NCBI GenBank assembly: GCA_945912145.1
Contig: CAMEBF010000001.1
Location: forward strand, 372,001 to 436,000
Direction: 5' to 3'
DNA length: 64,000 bases
Origin: an uncultured Clostridia bacterium
GTDB lineage: Bacteria > Bacillota > Clostridia > Oscillospirales > Acutalibacteraceae
The notes under the pieces are model-generated. The model saw nothing but the letters and a program-made list of their open reading frames with translations. It made no database searches and had not been told where the DNA came from. Made by a program: the position numbers and the translations under genes. Below are positions 17,363-25,952 of the stretch, piece after piece. Each line of letters begins with the position of its first letter. Position 1 is the first letter of the stretch.

Positions 17363-17689
17363 ATGAATGAAGATTTAAATAACCTCATGAACGATGAAGA
17401 GGAAGAATATGAACCGCTGATTGTCAGCGTCGTAGATGAGGACGGAACGGAGCATACCTTTGAAGAGCTTGATACAATAGAACTTGACGATAAGGAATAC
17501 GTCGCTCTCCTGCCGATCTATGACGAAGATGTGACCGACGAGGAAGGCGAATTGATCATTCTTCAGAGAAACTATGATGGCGACGATATTTATCTGGAGC
17601 CCATCGAGGATGAGGCGGAATTTATGCGTATCGGACAGATGTTTGAAGAGAGACTCTCTGACATCTTTGATTTTGACGACGAAGACTGA
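17363..17689 (+). CDS. DUF1292 domain protein
   Basis: 108-aa very acidic protein. The core LIVSVVDEDGTEHTFEELDTIELDDKEYVALLP...ELIILQR matches the DUF1292 (YrzB) pattern common in Firmicutes, whose function is unknown. A C-terminal Asp/Glu-rich tail (FDFDDED) follows. Monocistronic, with its own near-consensus promoter and the 6S-like RNA downstream. Confidence 0.88.
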   Translation: MNEDLNNLMNDEEEEYEPLIVSVVDEDGTEHTFEELDTIELDDKEYVALLPIYDEDVTDEEGELIILQRNYDGDDIYLEPIEDEAEFMRIGQMFEERLSDIFDFDDED

Positions 17690-17756
17690 TATTTACAACT
17701 CCATATAATTTCCTGCTGTGTTCGATAAAACGACAGTCAATATTAACCCAACAAAC

Positions 17757-17912
17757 ACAAAAAGGGAGCCTCTCTCCGCTGCCGGGATGCAGACCTCCCG
17801 TTTCAGCACAGACTGAAAACGGAAGAAGGGAGCGCAAAGGTATCGGGCGGCACCCACCCTGCTCAAAGGCAGGTTATTATCGACTGCCTACGGCATGGCG
17901 GGATTCTTTTTA
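17757..17912 (+). ncRNA. ssrS: Probable 6S RNA (RNA polymerase regulator)
   Basis: A non-coding stretch whose 3' half (17849-17905) follows the 6S layout: GGCGGCACCCACC, a CCTGC/GCAGG hairpin, then CTGCCTACGGCATGGCGGG, which parallels the end of E. coli 6S (CCTGCGGCGGCATC). The 5' segment CCGCTGCC (around 17778) can pair with GGCATGGCGG to close the molecule, and CCGTTTCAG/CTGAAAACGG forms an internal hairpin. This leaves the large central bubble used by 6S to mimic an open promoter. Ends are approximate. A covariance-model search would decide. Confidence 0.68.
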
Positions 17913-17923
17913 GACATGAAAAT

Positions 17924-17945
17924 GACCACCCGAAATCGGGTGGTC
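17924..17945. terminator. Bidirectional hairpin terminator
   Basis: Perfect 10-bp stem GACCACCCGA/TCGGGTGGTC with a 2-base centre. T-rich flanks on both strands, so it can end the 6S transcript (plus) and the dockerin-protein transcript (minus). Confidence 0.8.
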
Positions 17946-17965
17946 TTCATTATTTCATCCGCATT

Positions 17966-20665
17966 TTATGCAATGGGAACCGTTGCGTCGATGTCAGGAT
18001 CGGCAACGACGTCGTCATAGGAGCCGATCAGCTTTGCCACGGCACGAAGAACAAGTCTCGCGTCAACGGCGGTAATGGAACCGTCTCCGTTCACATCACA
18101 TCTCGTAAACATTTCTTCGTCCGTTACGCCTTCAAGCTTCGCGGCAATCCGGAGAATCAGTCTTGCGTCCATAGCGGTGATGCGGCCGTCATTGTCTGCG
18201 TCGCCGATGAGCAGGAAGAAATCCTGATCGAGATCAAGCGTCACAGGCTCAACAAAAGTTTGGCTGCCATTTTCATAGAAATAAGTTGCTCCTGCGGAAA
18301 CAAGATTGACATCTTTCAGATTCTTTCGGTCAACATTGAAATAGAATGTTGTCAGAAGCAGATCGCCGTTTTCATCACAGTCTTTCGCTGTTATCGCAGA
18401 AGACACCGCATAAGAACAGGTCACAATGTTGTCAATGGGATTACCCGCAACGACATAGCCGTCGGCAAACTGACGTTCATCAGCGTCCGCATAGGTGAAA
18501 ACGTCACCGTCATACTTCAACGAGAAATTTCCGCTGTAGCTGTTCTTCGCATCAAGCAGGACAAGCTGAACGGCAAGCTGATTGCGAACGGGATTATAGG
18601 AGGGTCTTAGCTCAATCTGATAAGACGATGCTTCCATGGAACCCTGCTCCGTATCATAATCAAATTTAACACCGCTCTGCATATCTTCAATTAGGCCCGA
18701 GGACATCAGCAATATCTTTCTGGCGTCCGCAGCATTGATGATATTGTCAGGATATACGTCGCCGTTTTTAAAGGGAAGTGTTCCCTCTTCGAGCGGTTCG
18801 AGTCCGGCGGCGGAACGAAGCGCAAGACGGGCGTCAAGTGACGTAACAAGACCGTCAAGGTTAATATCACCCATGAGATATTTTCCGGGAATATCGGAAC
18901 CTTCTGCGGGAACAACTCCGTCGGAATTAAGAATGCCAGGGTTGATATAGCGGTTATAATTCATAAACTGCTTGTAGGCTGCATTCTGCCATACAGTTCT
19001 TTCGTTGTCTGCTGTGATGAGCCAGACGAGGAAATCCGCAGAATTGCTCTCATTGCTGAATGTTCCGTGCTTCATATTCTTGATAAACCAGGTATTCTCA
19101 GGCAGTACGCAGGTGGATGCGTCAATATAGTGACAGATACCGCCGTAGGAATACCAGGGAGTCAGCATATCATAATTGGCAGACATATGATCGTGGGCAA
19201 AGTCGCCGGTCTGTTCGGCGTTCATCGCGCCGGTTACATTATTCAGCGGTACGCAGGTTGCGCCGAAGCTCGCATACGCCGTATCGACGACGCCGTCGCT
19301 CTGTACGGAGCAATTCTCACCGACAGGAACGATCTGAAGATCCCATGCGGCTACTACACTGACATTGATTCCCGCGTCCTTGGCATCGGTCAGAATCTCT
19401 TCATAGCTGTCCTGACTGTCTTTGAAAGCTTTAAGTTTTTCGCAGAGCTCGCCCTCCTGATTCTCACCGAAAAAGCGGTCGGCCGCTTTTTCAAAATCTT
19501 CCGTCGGGACGAGAGCCCAGATGCCGGGCATCTTCGCGATCTCTGCGGTGACCCCTGTTTTATCCAATACATAATTGACAGCGGTCAAAGCCTGCTCAAT
19601 TTTCAGGCAGAACGCCTGAAGATCCCATTCGTTGTTCAGAATATAATTGATCAGCCACGTGGAGAATGCCGTAATCGGGTTATCGGAAATGTCATTCGTA
19701 TAACGGATATACGCACTGGTATATGTAGTCAGATTGGAGTATTCATTGACAATATCGCCTTTCATGAAATCGCCGACGACAGACGTGCCGAGAAATTCGG
19801 AGGAAACCGTGACGAAATTTTTGACGTTTTCCGCGGCAGAGGCAGCAAATCCGTCAAGGTAAGCCGTTGCAACTGTCGAGCCGTAGCCTTCGGAAATCAC
19901 GGAAACCTTCTCAGCTCCCGTTTCGGACTTGACGTTTTCGATATACGCGTCAAGTGCGGCTGCGTTTTCAGCAGGATCCAGACGCCAGTCGTACGTAAAT
20001 ACATATGTATTCTCGTAACCGAGTCGATCCCCCATGATAACACCGATATTGCCGGCTAAGGCTTCCGCGGCTTCCGAATCATCGTCATAATAATATTCAA
20101 GTGATTCGGGATAGGAAATCGCGCCGATATTCTCATACATCGGAGTGCCGTCGTCGTTCATGGCAAGGAGCTTGAGCGATTCGATTTCAGACGTGATCCT
20201 GTTCTGAATGTCTGCAGCGATCTTCTTGAAATCAATGCCGGCAATGATCGACTGAATATCAGGATTTGTCAGATCAATATTCGCCATAATAAGCGTTGCG
20301 ATTTCCAGCACTTTGCTCGTAATGGCGCTGATGTCGCCGGAGAAACCGAGATAATCCGCCAGAAGCGTAATTATATCCGTCGTGGACATATCGCCGCTTG
20401 TAATCGCGTCCAGAACATCTTTGCTGAAAAGATCCGTGATATTGGACGAAAATCCGCTGGTAAACAAAATATCGTACTGATAATCCGCTATGTTAAACAC
20501 GACCGAACCGTCGTCCGTATTGCAGATCGGATTGGCATCCAGATCATTGATCACGATGACGGGGTCAGCTGCGGCAGGAGCAGCAGCAAAAGCCGCAATT
20601 CCGGAACCGAGCACAAGGATCAGACTCAGCGCGACGCACAGAATCCGTCTGAGAACAGTCTTCAT
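17966..20665 (-). CDS. Secreted lipase-fold protein with dockerin, cohesin-like and dockerin modules
   Basis: 899 aa. Signal peptide (LRRILCVALSLILVLGSGIAAFA). Residues about 35-590 resemble the LCAT/PGAP1 lipase fold: YDWRLDPAENAAALDAYIENV, VSSEFLGT, SDGVVDT and a HDHMSANYDM histidine. The nucleophile elbow reads ISEGYGS (residues 257-263), with Gly260 where the catalytic Ser of GxSxG is expected. A dockerin-like pair of Ca loops (GDINLDGLVTSLDARL... GDVYPDNIINAADARK, about 597-660), a cohesin-like beta domain (about 680-815) and a second dockerin pair (GDADNDGRITAMDARL, CDVNGDGSITAVDARL, about 817-885) follow. Likely cell-surface or secreted; enzymatic activity is doubtful. Confidence 0.8.
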   Translation of the reverse strand: MKTVLRRILCVALSLILVLGSGIAAFAAAPAAADPVIVINDLDANPICNTDDGSVVFNIADYQYDILFTSGFSSNITDLFSKDVLDAITSGDMSTTDIITLLADYLGFSGDISAITSKVLEIATLIMANIDLTNPDIQSIIAGIDFKKIAADIQNRITSEIESLKLLAMNDDGTPMYENIGAISYPESLEYYYDDDSEAAEALAGNIGVIMGDRLGYENTYVFTYDWRLDPAENAAALDAYIENVKSETGAEKVSVISEGYGSTVATAYLDGFAASAAENVKNFVTVSSEFLGTSVVGDFMKGDIVNEYSNLTTYTSAYIRYTNDISDNPITAFSTWLINYILNNEWDLQAFCLKIEQALTAVNYVLDKTGVTAEIAKMPGIWALVPTEDFEKAADRFFGENQEGELCEKLKAFKDSQDSYEEILTDAKDAGINVSVVAAWDLQIVPVGENCSVQSDGVVDTAYASFGATCVPLNNVTGAMNAEQTGDFAHDHMSANYDMLTPWYSYGGICHYIDASTCVLPENTWFIKNMKHGTFSNESNSADFLVWLITADNERTVWQNAAYKQFMNYNRYINPGILNSDGVVPAEGSDIPGKYLMGDINLDGLVTSLDARLALRSAAGLEPLEEGTLPFKNGDVYPDNIINAADARKILLMSSGLIEDMQSGVKFDYDTEQGSMEASSYQIELRPSYNPVRNQLAVQLVLLDAKNSYSGNFSLKYDGDVFTYADADERQFADGYVVAGNPIDNIVTCSYAVSSAITAKDCDENGDLLLTTFYFNVDRKNLKDVNLVSAGATYFYENGSQTFVEPVTLDLDQDFFLLIGDADNDGRITAMDARLILRIAAKLEGVTDEEMFTRCDVNGDGSITAVDARLVLRAVAKLIGSYDDVVADPDIDATVPIA

Positions 20666-20697
20666 AAGGCATATACCTCCTAAATCTATATGATGTT

Positions 20698-20726
20698 ATT
20701 ATATAACAAGAAAATAAATTTTGCAA
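20698..20726 (-). promoter_or_regulatory. Promoter of the dockerin protein gene
   Basis: Minus-strand TTGCAA (20721-20726), 17-base spacer, TATAAT (20698-20703). Confidence 0.8.
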
Positions 20727-20761
20727 TAGAATTTTACAATTTATACCGCTCAGCTCAGAAG

Positions 20762-21808
20762 TCAGCGGACAGAAAACGCAAATACCGTTTCCGAATGGTA
20801 GGTTTCCCCGGCATCAAAGGTGCATTGGGGAAATTCGGGACGGTTCGGCGTATCGGGATAATACTGCGTTTCGAGGCAGAAGCCGGTGCGTTTGTCAATG
20901 GGTTTTCCCGCTTTGCCGGCAAGGCCGCTCAGAAAATTGCCTGCATAAAACTGCACGCCGGGAAGATCCGTCGAAACCGTCAAAACGATTCCGCTGACGG
21001 GAGAATATGCCTCTGCCGCTTTCCGAAGCGTTCCGTCGTAACCGCGGATACAGAAATTATGGTCGTAACCGCCGGTCATGTGAAGCTGTTCGTCGTCCGC
21101 TTCGATTCTTTCACCGATGACATGAGGTGTTCTGAAATCGAGCGGCGTGCCGTCGACAGAACGGATCTCTCCGGTCGGAATGCTGTATTCGTCAACCGGC
21201 GTAAAAGAATCCGCTTCGATTGTGAGAATATGACCGAGAATATCACCGGCGTCATATCCGGCGAGATTGAAATAAGCGTGATTTGTCAGGTTAATCACCG
21301 TTTTTTTGTCGGAAACGGCGGAATATTCAAGCTTCACTTCATTTTGATCGGTTAAAGTATAACGAACGCTGACGTTCATGTTTCCCGGGAAGCCGTTCAG
21401 ACCGTCGGGGCTGGTATAGGTAAACACTACCGAAGAATCGCCCTCTATCGCATACTCCCAGACAGCGGTGTTAAATTCCGCATTGCCGTGCAGGCTGGTG
21501 ACGCCTTTTTCGTTTGCTGTCAAGCGGTATTCCTTGCCGTCAAGTGTAAAACGGGCATTGCCGATACGATTGGCATAGGGACCGACGATGACGCCCTGAT
21601 AATCCGTCCGGTTCACGAAACCGTCAAGATCGTCAAAACCGACGAGAACATCTCTTTTTTCGCCGTTTTTATCCGGCACGTAAATCTCGGCAAGCGTTGC
21701 GCCATAGGTTAAAAGCGACACCTGCATTCCGTTCTGATTGTTCATTACGATTTTTTTCACTTTGCGCCCGTCCGAAAGAACGCCGAACGGTGTAATATGT
21801 ATTGCCAT
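20762..21808 (-). CDS. galM: Galactose mutarotase (aldose 1-epimerase)
   Basis: 348-aa enzyme interconverting alpha and beta anomers of galactose/glucose. Motifs: VSLLTYGATLAEIYVPDKNG near the start, GPYANRIGNARFTLDGKEY, SLHGN with one catalytic His, NLTNHAYFNLAG with the second His, and the C-terminal FCLETQYYPDTPNRPEFP with the catalytic Glu. The ATG at 21808 follows GGAGG by about 12 bases. It has its own promoter and is divergent from the FHA gene. No sugar kinase or transferase lies beside it. Confidence 0.95.
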   Translation of the reverse strand: MAIHITPFGVLSDGRKVKKIVMNNQNGMQVSLLTYGATLAEIYVPDKNGEKRDVLVGFDDLDGFVNRTDYQGVIVGPYANRIGNARFTLDGKEYRLTANEKGVTSLHGNAEFNTAVWEYAIEGDSSVVFTYTSPDGLNGFPGNMNVSVRYTLTDQNEVKLEYSAVSDKKTVINLTNHAYFNLAGYDAGDILGHILTIEADSFTPVDEYSIPTGEIRSVDGTPLDFRTPHVIGERIEADDEQLHMTGGYDHNFCIRGYDGTLRKAAEAYSPVSGIVLTVSTDLPGVQFYAGNFLSGLAGKAGKPIDKRTGFCLETQYYPDTPNRPEFPQCTFDAGETYHSETVFAFSVR

Positions 21809-21839
21809 ATTGGAAAAGTACCTCCGGTATTTTTTTCTT

Positions 21840-21869
21840 ATTATACAATGAATCCGATGCACAAGTCAA
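21840..21869 (-). promoter_or_regulatory. Promoter of galM
   Basis: Minus-strand TTGACT (21864-21869), 18-base spacer, TATAAT (21840-21845). Confidence 0.75.
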
Positions 21870-21906
21870 TAATTTATTTTATATAAACCTATTAAGAGCG
21901 AAAATG

Positions 21907-21935
21907 TTGACATTTGCACGCAAAAATTATATAAT
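21907..21935 (+). promoter_or_regulatory. Consensus promoter of the FHA-SEDS-PBP operon
   Basis: TTGACA (21907-21912), 17-base spacer, TATAAT (21930-21935): exact sigma-A consensus, back to back with the galM promoter. Confidence 0.88.
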
Positions 21936-21966
21936 AAATCCCAGACTGTCAAAAGAGGTGATTTTT

Positions 21967-22554
21967 ATGCCGACCGAAGCCTACGGCAATTTTCTCGTGC
22001 AGGCACTCCTGTTTGCTCTTCTTGCCGCCGTGCTGCTGATTTCTGTGATTTCCCTGTTTATCAAACCGGCGAAGCGCACCATCAGAGCCAGTCTTGTCGA
22101 GGCGTCGAGCGGACATATTATCGATATCAGTCAGGCAGAGACTTCCATCGGACGCGCAAAAGCCTGCGACGTTGTGATTGAGGATATTTCCGTCTCCCGA
22201 TTCCACGCCGTGCTTTCCAAACGAAAATCCGGGTGGATGATCTTTGATACCAATTCCACGCCGGGTGTGATGGTAAACGGTAAAAAAATCGAAAAAAAAT
22301 CCCTCCTTCAGGACGGAGATACCATTCATTTCGGCGACACGGAGTATGTTTTTTATTCAACGGCGGTCACAACGCGTCAGAAAATCGTTCCCAAGACGAG
22401 GAAACCGGCGCAGGACGAACGCCCAAAATACCGAAAACCGCGCAGCACCCCCGAAGATCGAAACATCTACCGCGATCCGAAACGTGCGGCAGGCGGCAAT
22501 ACGGACAATTATGAAAAACCGGCGAAAACACGCCGTTATGAGCAATCGGAGTGA
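21967..22554 (+). CDS. Membrane-anchored FHA domain protein
   Basis: 195-aa protein. One N-terminal membrane helix (about residues 12-36, ALLFALLAAVLLISVISLFI) is followed by an FHA phosphothreonine-binding domain (about 52-135) with GRAKACDVVIEDISVSRFHAVL, the conserved Arg, Ser-Arg-His cluster, and later STPGVMVNGKKI. A basic tail (about 140-195, rich in Arg, Lys and Pro) follows. FHA domains read Ser/Thr kinase signals. It begins an operon with a SEDS polymerase and a transpeptidase, suggesting a phosphorylation-linked scaffold for wall synthesis. No kinase gene is in this window. RBS AGAGGTG. Confidence 0.88.
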   Translation: MPTEAYGNFLVQALLFALLAAVLLISVISLFIKPAKRTIRASLVEASSGHIIDISQAETSIGRAKACDVVIEDISVSRFHAVLSKRKSGWMIFDTNSTPGVMVNGKKIEKKSLLQDGDTIHFGDTEYVFYSTAVTTRQKIVPKTRKPAQDERPKYRKPRSTPEDRNIYRDPKRAAGGNTDNYEKPAKTRRYEQSE

Positions 22555-22560
22555 CATTCC

Positions 22561-23847
22561 TTGGAAACAACGAAAAATACAAAGCTGTATTTTGGCAGAC
22601 CGGGCAGTATGTACGGTCTTGTCAGTCTGCTCGTTATGCTGTTGCTGACCGTTTATCAGGTCATTATGAGCTACTGTGTTCTGGCAAAGGACAAGGAGAA
22701 CTTTTCCGAGCTGTTGATCTACTTCGCCGCGTACATCATCGCAGAATGGGTCTACTATTTTATCTTCGCCGTCGTCCAGAACCGTCATATCAGTCTGGAG
22801 ATGATCAGTTTTGCGCTCTCCTCCATCAGCCTTTACATAACGGCCAGCGTTTCCCCTGAAAAAACGCGGACACAGTTCGTTGCGATTTTTGCGGGACTCG
22901 CCCTGTATATTGCAATGGTGCTCTATATGCAGAGCACAACGCGAACAAGCGCGCTCCGGATGCCAATGGCACTTGCGGCGATCGGTCTGCTTGCATTCAC
23001 CCTTGTTTTTGCTTCCTATACCAACGGCGCAAAAAACTGGATCTATATCGGCCCCATCTCCATTCAACCGTCTGAATTTGTCAAGTTGGCCTTTATCTAT
23101 GTCGGCGCCGCAACACTTGACAAGCTGCAATCCACACGCTCCCTGACCGCCTATGTTTTCTTTTCGGTCGGCTGCGTCGGAATGCTGGGACTCATGTCCG
23201 ACTTCGGTACGGCGCTGATTTATTTTGCCACTTTCCTACTGATCGCGTTTCTACGTTCCGGCGACATTAGAACCATCGTCCTTGTCTGCACGGCGGCGGT
23301 CATCGGCGGAATACTGATACTGACGCTGAAATCCTACATCCTGAATCGATTTGCCAGTTATCGTCATATCTGGGAACATATGTATGATTCCGGCGGCTAT
23401 CAACAAACGCGCACACTGATTTATGCGGCAAGCGGCGGCTTTTTCGGCACCGGAATCGGCAACGGTCATCTGCGAGAAGTTTTTGCAGCGGCCGAAGACC
23501 TGATTTTCGGTCTTGTCTGCGAAGAACTGGGAATGCTGACGGGATTCCTGATTATTATCTCACTGGCACTTCTCTCCCTTGCGGCGGCCTATAATGCAAA
23601 ATTTGCCCGATCCTCTTTCTTCACGATCGCAGCCTGCGCGGCGGCCGGCATGATTATTGTGCAGACTTCGCTGAACGTATTCGGCGTGACGGATTTTCTG
23701 CCGCTAACCGGCGTGACGCTTCCTTTTGTCAGCCGCGGCGGTTCAAGCATGATCTGTTCATGGGGACTGCTGGCCTTTATCAAAGCGGCGGATTCGAGAA
23801 CATATCCCGACTTCCCGAAGAGCAGACTGGAGGGACAGCGCAAATGA
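22561..23847 (+). CDS. SEDS family FtsW/RodA/SpoVE-type glycosyltransferase
   Basis: 428-aa polytopic membrane protein with about ten helices. SEDS signatures: NGAKNWIYIGPISIQPSEFVKLAFI, GLMSDFGTALIYFATFLLIAF (the DxGTAL motif with its functional Asp) and LPLTGVTLPFVSRGGSSMI. These proteins polymerise peptidoglycan from lipid II together with a class B PBP, encoded directly downstream. The start is TTG at 22561, with GGAG about 9 bases upstream and 6 bases after the FHA stop. Which subfamily (division, elongation or spore cortex) it belongs to cannot be settled by eye. Confidence 0.92.
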   Translation: METTKNTKLYFGRPGSMYGLVSLLVMLLLTVYQVIMSYCVLAKDKENFSELLIYFAAYIIAEWVYYFIFAVVQNRHISLEMISFALSSISLYITASVSPEKTRTQFVAIFAGLALYIAMVLYMQSTTRTSALRMPMALAAIGLLAFTLVFASYTNGAKNWIYIGPISIQPSEFVKLAFIYVGAATLDKLQSTRSLTAYVFFSVGCVGMLGLMSDFGTALIYFATFLLIAFLRSGDIRTIVLVCTAAVIGGILILTLKSYILNRFASYRHIWEHMYDSGGYQQTRTLIYAASGGFFGTGIGNGHLREVFAAAEDLIFGLVCEELGMLTGFLIIISLALLSLAAAYNAKFARSSFFTIAACAAAGMIIVQTSLNVFGVTDFLPLTGVTLPFVSRGGSSMICSWGLLAFIKAADSRTYPDFPKSRLEGQRK

Positions 23848-25214
23848 AAACCATCAACAAACGGATTCTGCTGTTGGTCGTCGTTACGATCCTTTTTCTT
23901 GCAATCACGGGATTGCTGATGTTCTCCATGTTTTTTCATGCAGAGGAATATGCGTTACAATCCGTCAACGGTCACTTATATGAAAACGGCGTCCTCATCA
24001 GCGCAGGCGATATTGTGGACGTCAACGGCACTAAGCTCGCCTATACTGAGGACGGCGAACGCAAATATGCCGACAGCGCGCAGGTACGCACGGCACTTCT
24101 GCATATCATCGGCGACGACGCCGGTTTTATCGCAGGAGGTATACAGGACACGTTCCGCGAAGAGCTTTGCGGCTACAACATTATATACGGGGTGAATCAA
24201 ACGGCACGGAATACGCTTCAACTCTCCCTTGACGCCGATCTGTGCGCCTACGCTTACAATGAGCTTCGGCCATACAAGGGGTGTATTGCCGTCTGCAATT
24301 ACAAAACCGGCGAGCTTGTCTGCATGGCATCCTCCCCGTCTTATGATATGTACGATAAGCCCGACAATATTGATAACAACGACGAATATGAGGGCGTTTA
24401 TATCAACCGTCTGTACGGCGGACTGTACACGCCCGGTTCGATATTTAAAGTGGTTACTGCGCTTAGTGCGATCGAAAATATTGATGATATTTATAATCAG
24501 ACGTTTTATTGCGATGGTTCCTACTCAACCGGCGACGGTGAAATCATATGCAACGATGTTCACGGAACAGTCACCTTTCAGCAGGCGCTCAATCAGTCGT
24601 GCAATGTTGCGTTCGCGCAGATTGCCGTGCAGCTCGGCGCGGATAATCTGAATCATGCTTTTCAGCAGGCCGGTCTTGCGACGCCGCATAAAACGATCGA
24701 CCGTCTTTCTTCTACAGCCGGATCCTTCAGCACAAGTACGGAAAATTCCGATAGCGAGGTCGGCTGGGCCGGTATCGGTCAGTCGACAACGCTGGTCAAC
24801 CCCTATTCATTTCTAACCTTTATGTGCGCCGTCGCAAACGGAGGAACGGCCTATGAGCCATATTTTGTCAGATCTGCCGTCAACGGCAATAACCGTCAGG
24901 TATACACGGCAAAGCCCGTTGACTCCAGCATTACGCTCAGCAAGACAACGGCCTCGACGCTAAAAGAGCTGCTGCGTTCGGACGTTTCGGACTTTTACGG
25001 CGATTATATTTTCGGCGACGTCACGATGTGCGGCAAAACGGGAACGGCGGAACGCGATGACGGTCTGCCCCACGCCTGGTTTGCGGGCTTCTCTTATGAC
25101 GAAAGCTTTCCTTATGCCGTCATTGCCGTTCTTGAGAACAGCGGCTCCGGCCTTCGTTACGCCGGTCACGCCGCCGCCAATGTTATGCAGGAACTTTACG
25201 ATAAACAATCATAA
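23844..25214 (+). CDS. Penicillin-binding protein, class B-type transpeptidase
   Basis: 456-aa protein with an N-terminal membrane anchor (ILLLVVVTILFLAITGLLMFS) and an extracytoplasmic transpeptidase domain. Active-site motifs are SIFK (catalytic Ser near residue 199), SCN (near 252) and KTGTAE (near 397). The N-terminal part is short, lacking a long dimerisation module, similar to PbpA-type proteins. The ATG overlaps the SEDS gene stop by 4 bases (ATGA), implying paired synthesis. It probably cross-links the glycan made by the upstream SEDS protein. Confidence 0.92.
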   Translation: MKTINKRILLLVVVTILFLAITGLLMFSMFFHAEEYALQSVNGHLYENGVLISAGDIVDVNGTKLAYTEDGERKYADSAQVRTALLHIIGDDAGFIAGGIQDTFREELCGYNIIYGVNQTARNTLQLSLDADLCAYAYNELRPYKGCIAVCNYKTGELVCMASSPSYDMYDKPDNIDNNDEYEGVYINRLYGGLYTPGSIFKVVTALSAIENIDDIYNQTFYCDGSYSTGDGEIICNDVHGTVTFQQALNQSCNVAFAQIAVQLGADNLNHAFQQAGLATPHKTIDRLSSTAGSFSTSTENSDSEVGWAGIGQSTTLVNPYSFLTFMCAVANGGTAYEPYFVRSAVNGNNRQVYTAKPVDSSITLSKTTASTLKELLRSDVSDFYGDYIFGDVTMCGKTGTAERDDGLPHAWFAGFSYDESFPYAVIAVLENSGSGLRYAGHAAANVMQELYDKQS

Positions 25215-25237
25215 ATACATCCGGGAGGAAGAAAATA

Positions 25238-25939
25238 ATGAGCTTCATCGAGTTGGATTCTGTCTACAAGCGATACAAAATGGGAGAGGTCACGATCAAT
25301 GCGGCCGATAACGTCTCGTTCTCCATTGAACAGGGAGAACTTTGCATGATCGTCGGACCGAGCGGCGCGGGAAAAACCACTGTGCTGAATATTCTCGGCG
25401 GCATGGACGACTGCAACGACGGCAAAGTCCGCGTCGGCGGAGAACTGATCAATAACTATAATGAAAAACGTCTGACAGATTACCGCCGTTACGACGTCGG
25501 CTTCGTTTTTCAGTTCTATAATCTGGTTCCCAATCTGACGGCACTTGAAAATGTCGAGCTCGCTTCGCAGATCAGCAATAAATCGCTCAACCCTGTCAAG
25601 GTTCTGGAGCGTGTCGGTCTCGGCGACAGAATGAACAACTTCCCCTCTCAGCTCTCCGGCGGCGAGCAGCAGCGCGTCGCGATTGCACGCGCGCTGGCAA
25701 AAAATCCGAAGCTTCTGCTCTGCGACGAACCGACCGGCGCGCTTGACTACAAAACGGGCAAGCAGATCCTTTCACTTTTGCAGCAGACCTGTCACAATAC
25801 CGGCATGACGGTTATCATCATCACGCACAATCAGGCCATCACGCCGATTGCCGACAGAATCATCACCATGAAGAACGGCCGTGTCAACCGCATCGAAATC
25901 AACGAAACACCCCTGTCGGTCGACATGATCGAATGGTAA
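25238..25939 (+). CDS. ABC transporter ATP-binding protein (LolD/MacB class)
   Basis: 233-aa ATPase. Walker [10 protein letters not shown] (about residues 39-47), Q-loop region [23 protein letters not shown] signature [15 protein letters not shown], Walker [13 protein letters not shown] and H-loop IIITHNQ. It belongs to the class paired with FtsX-like mechanotransmission permeases; the permease gene follows 13 bases downstream. Strong RBS GGGAGGA. It lies 23 bases after the PBP gene, so it may be on the same transcript. Confidence 0.95.
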   Translation: MSFIELDSVYKRYKMGEVTINAADNVSFSIEQGELCMIVGPSGAGKTTVLNILGGMDDCNDGKVRVGGELINNYNEKRLTDYRRYDVGFVFQFYNLVPNLTALENVELASQISNKSLNPVKVLERVGLGDRMNNFPSQLSGGEQQRVAIARALAKNPKLLLCDEPTGALDYKTGKQILSLLQQTCHNTGMTVIIITHNQAITPIADRIITMKNGRVNRIEINETPLSVDMIEW

Positions 25940-25952
25940 CGGAGGGATCGAA

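Noticed and set aside
17704..17709. TATAAT upstream of the 6S-like RNA as its promoter
   Set aside because: No acceptable -35 at 16-18 bases; TTGACG at 17673 is 25 bases away. Promoter left unassigned.
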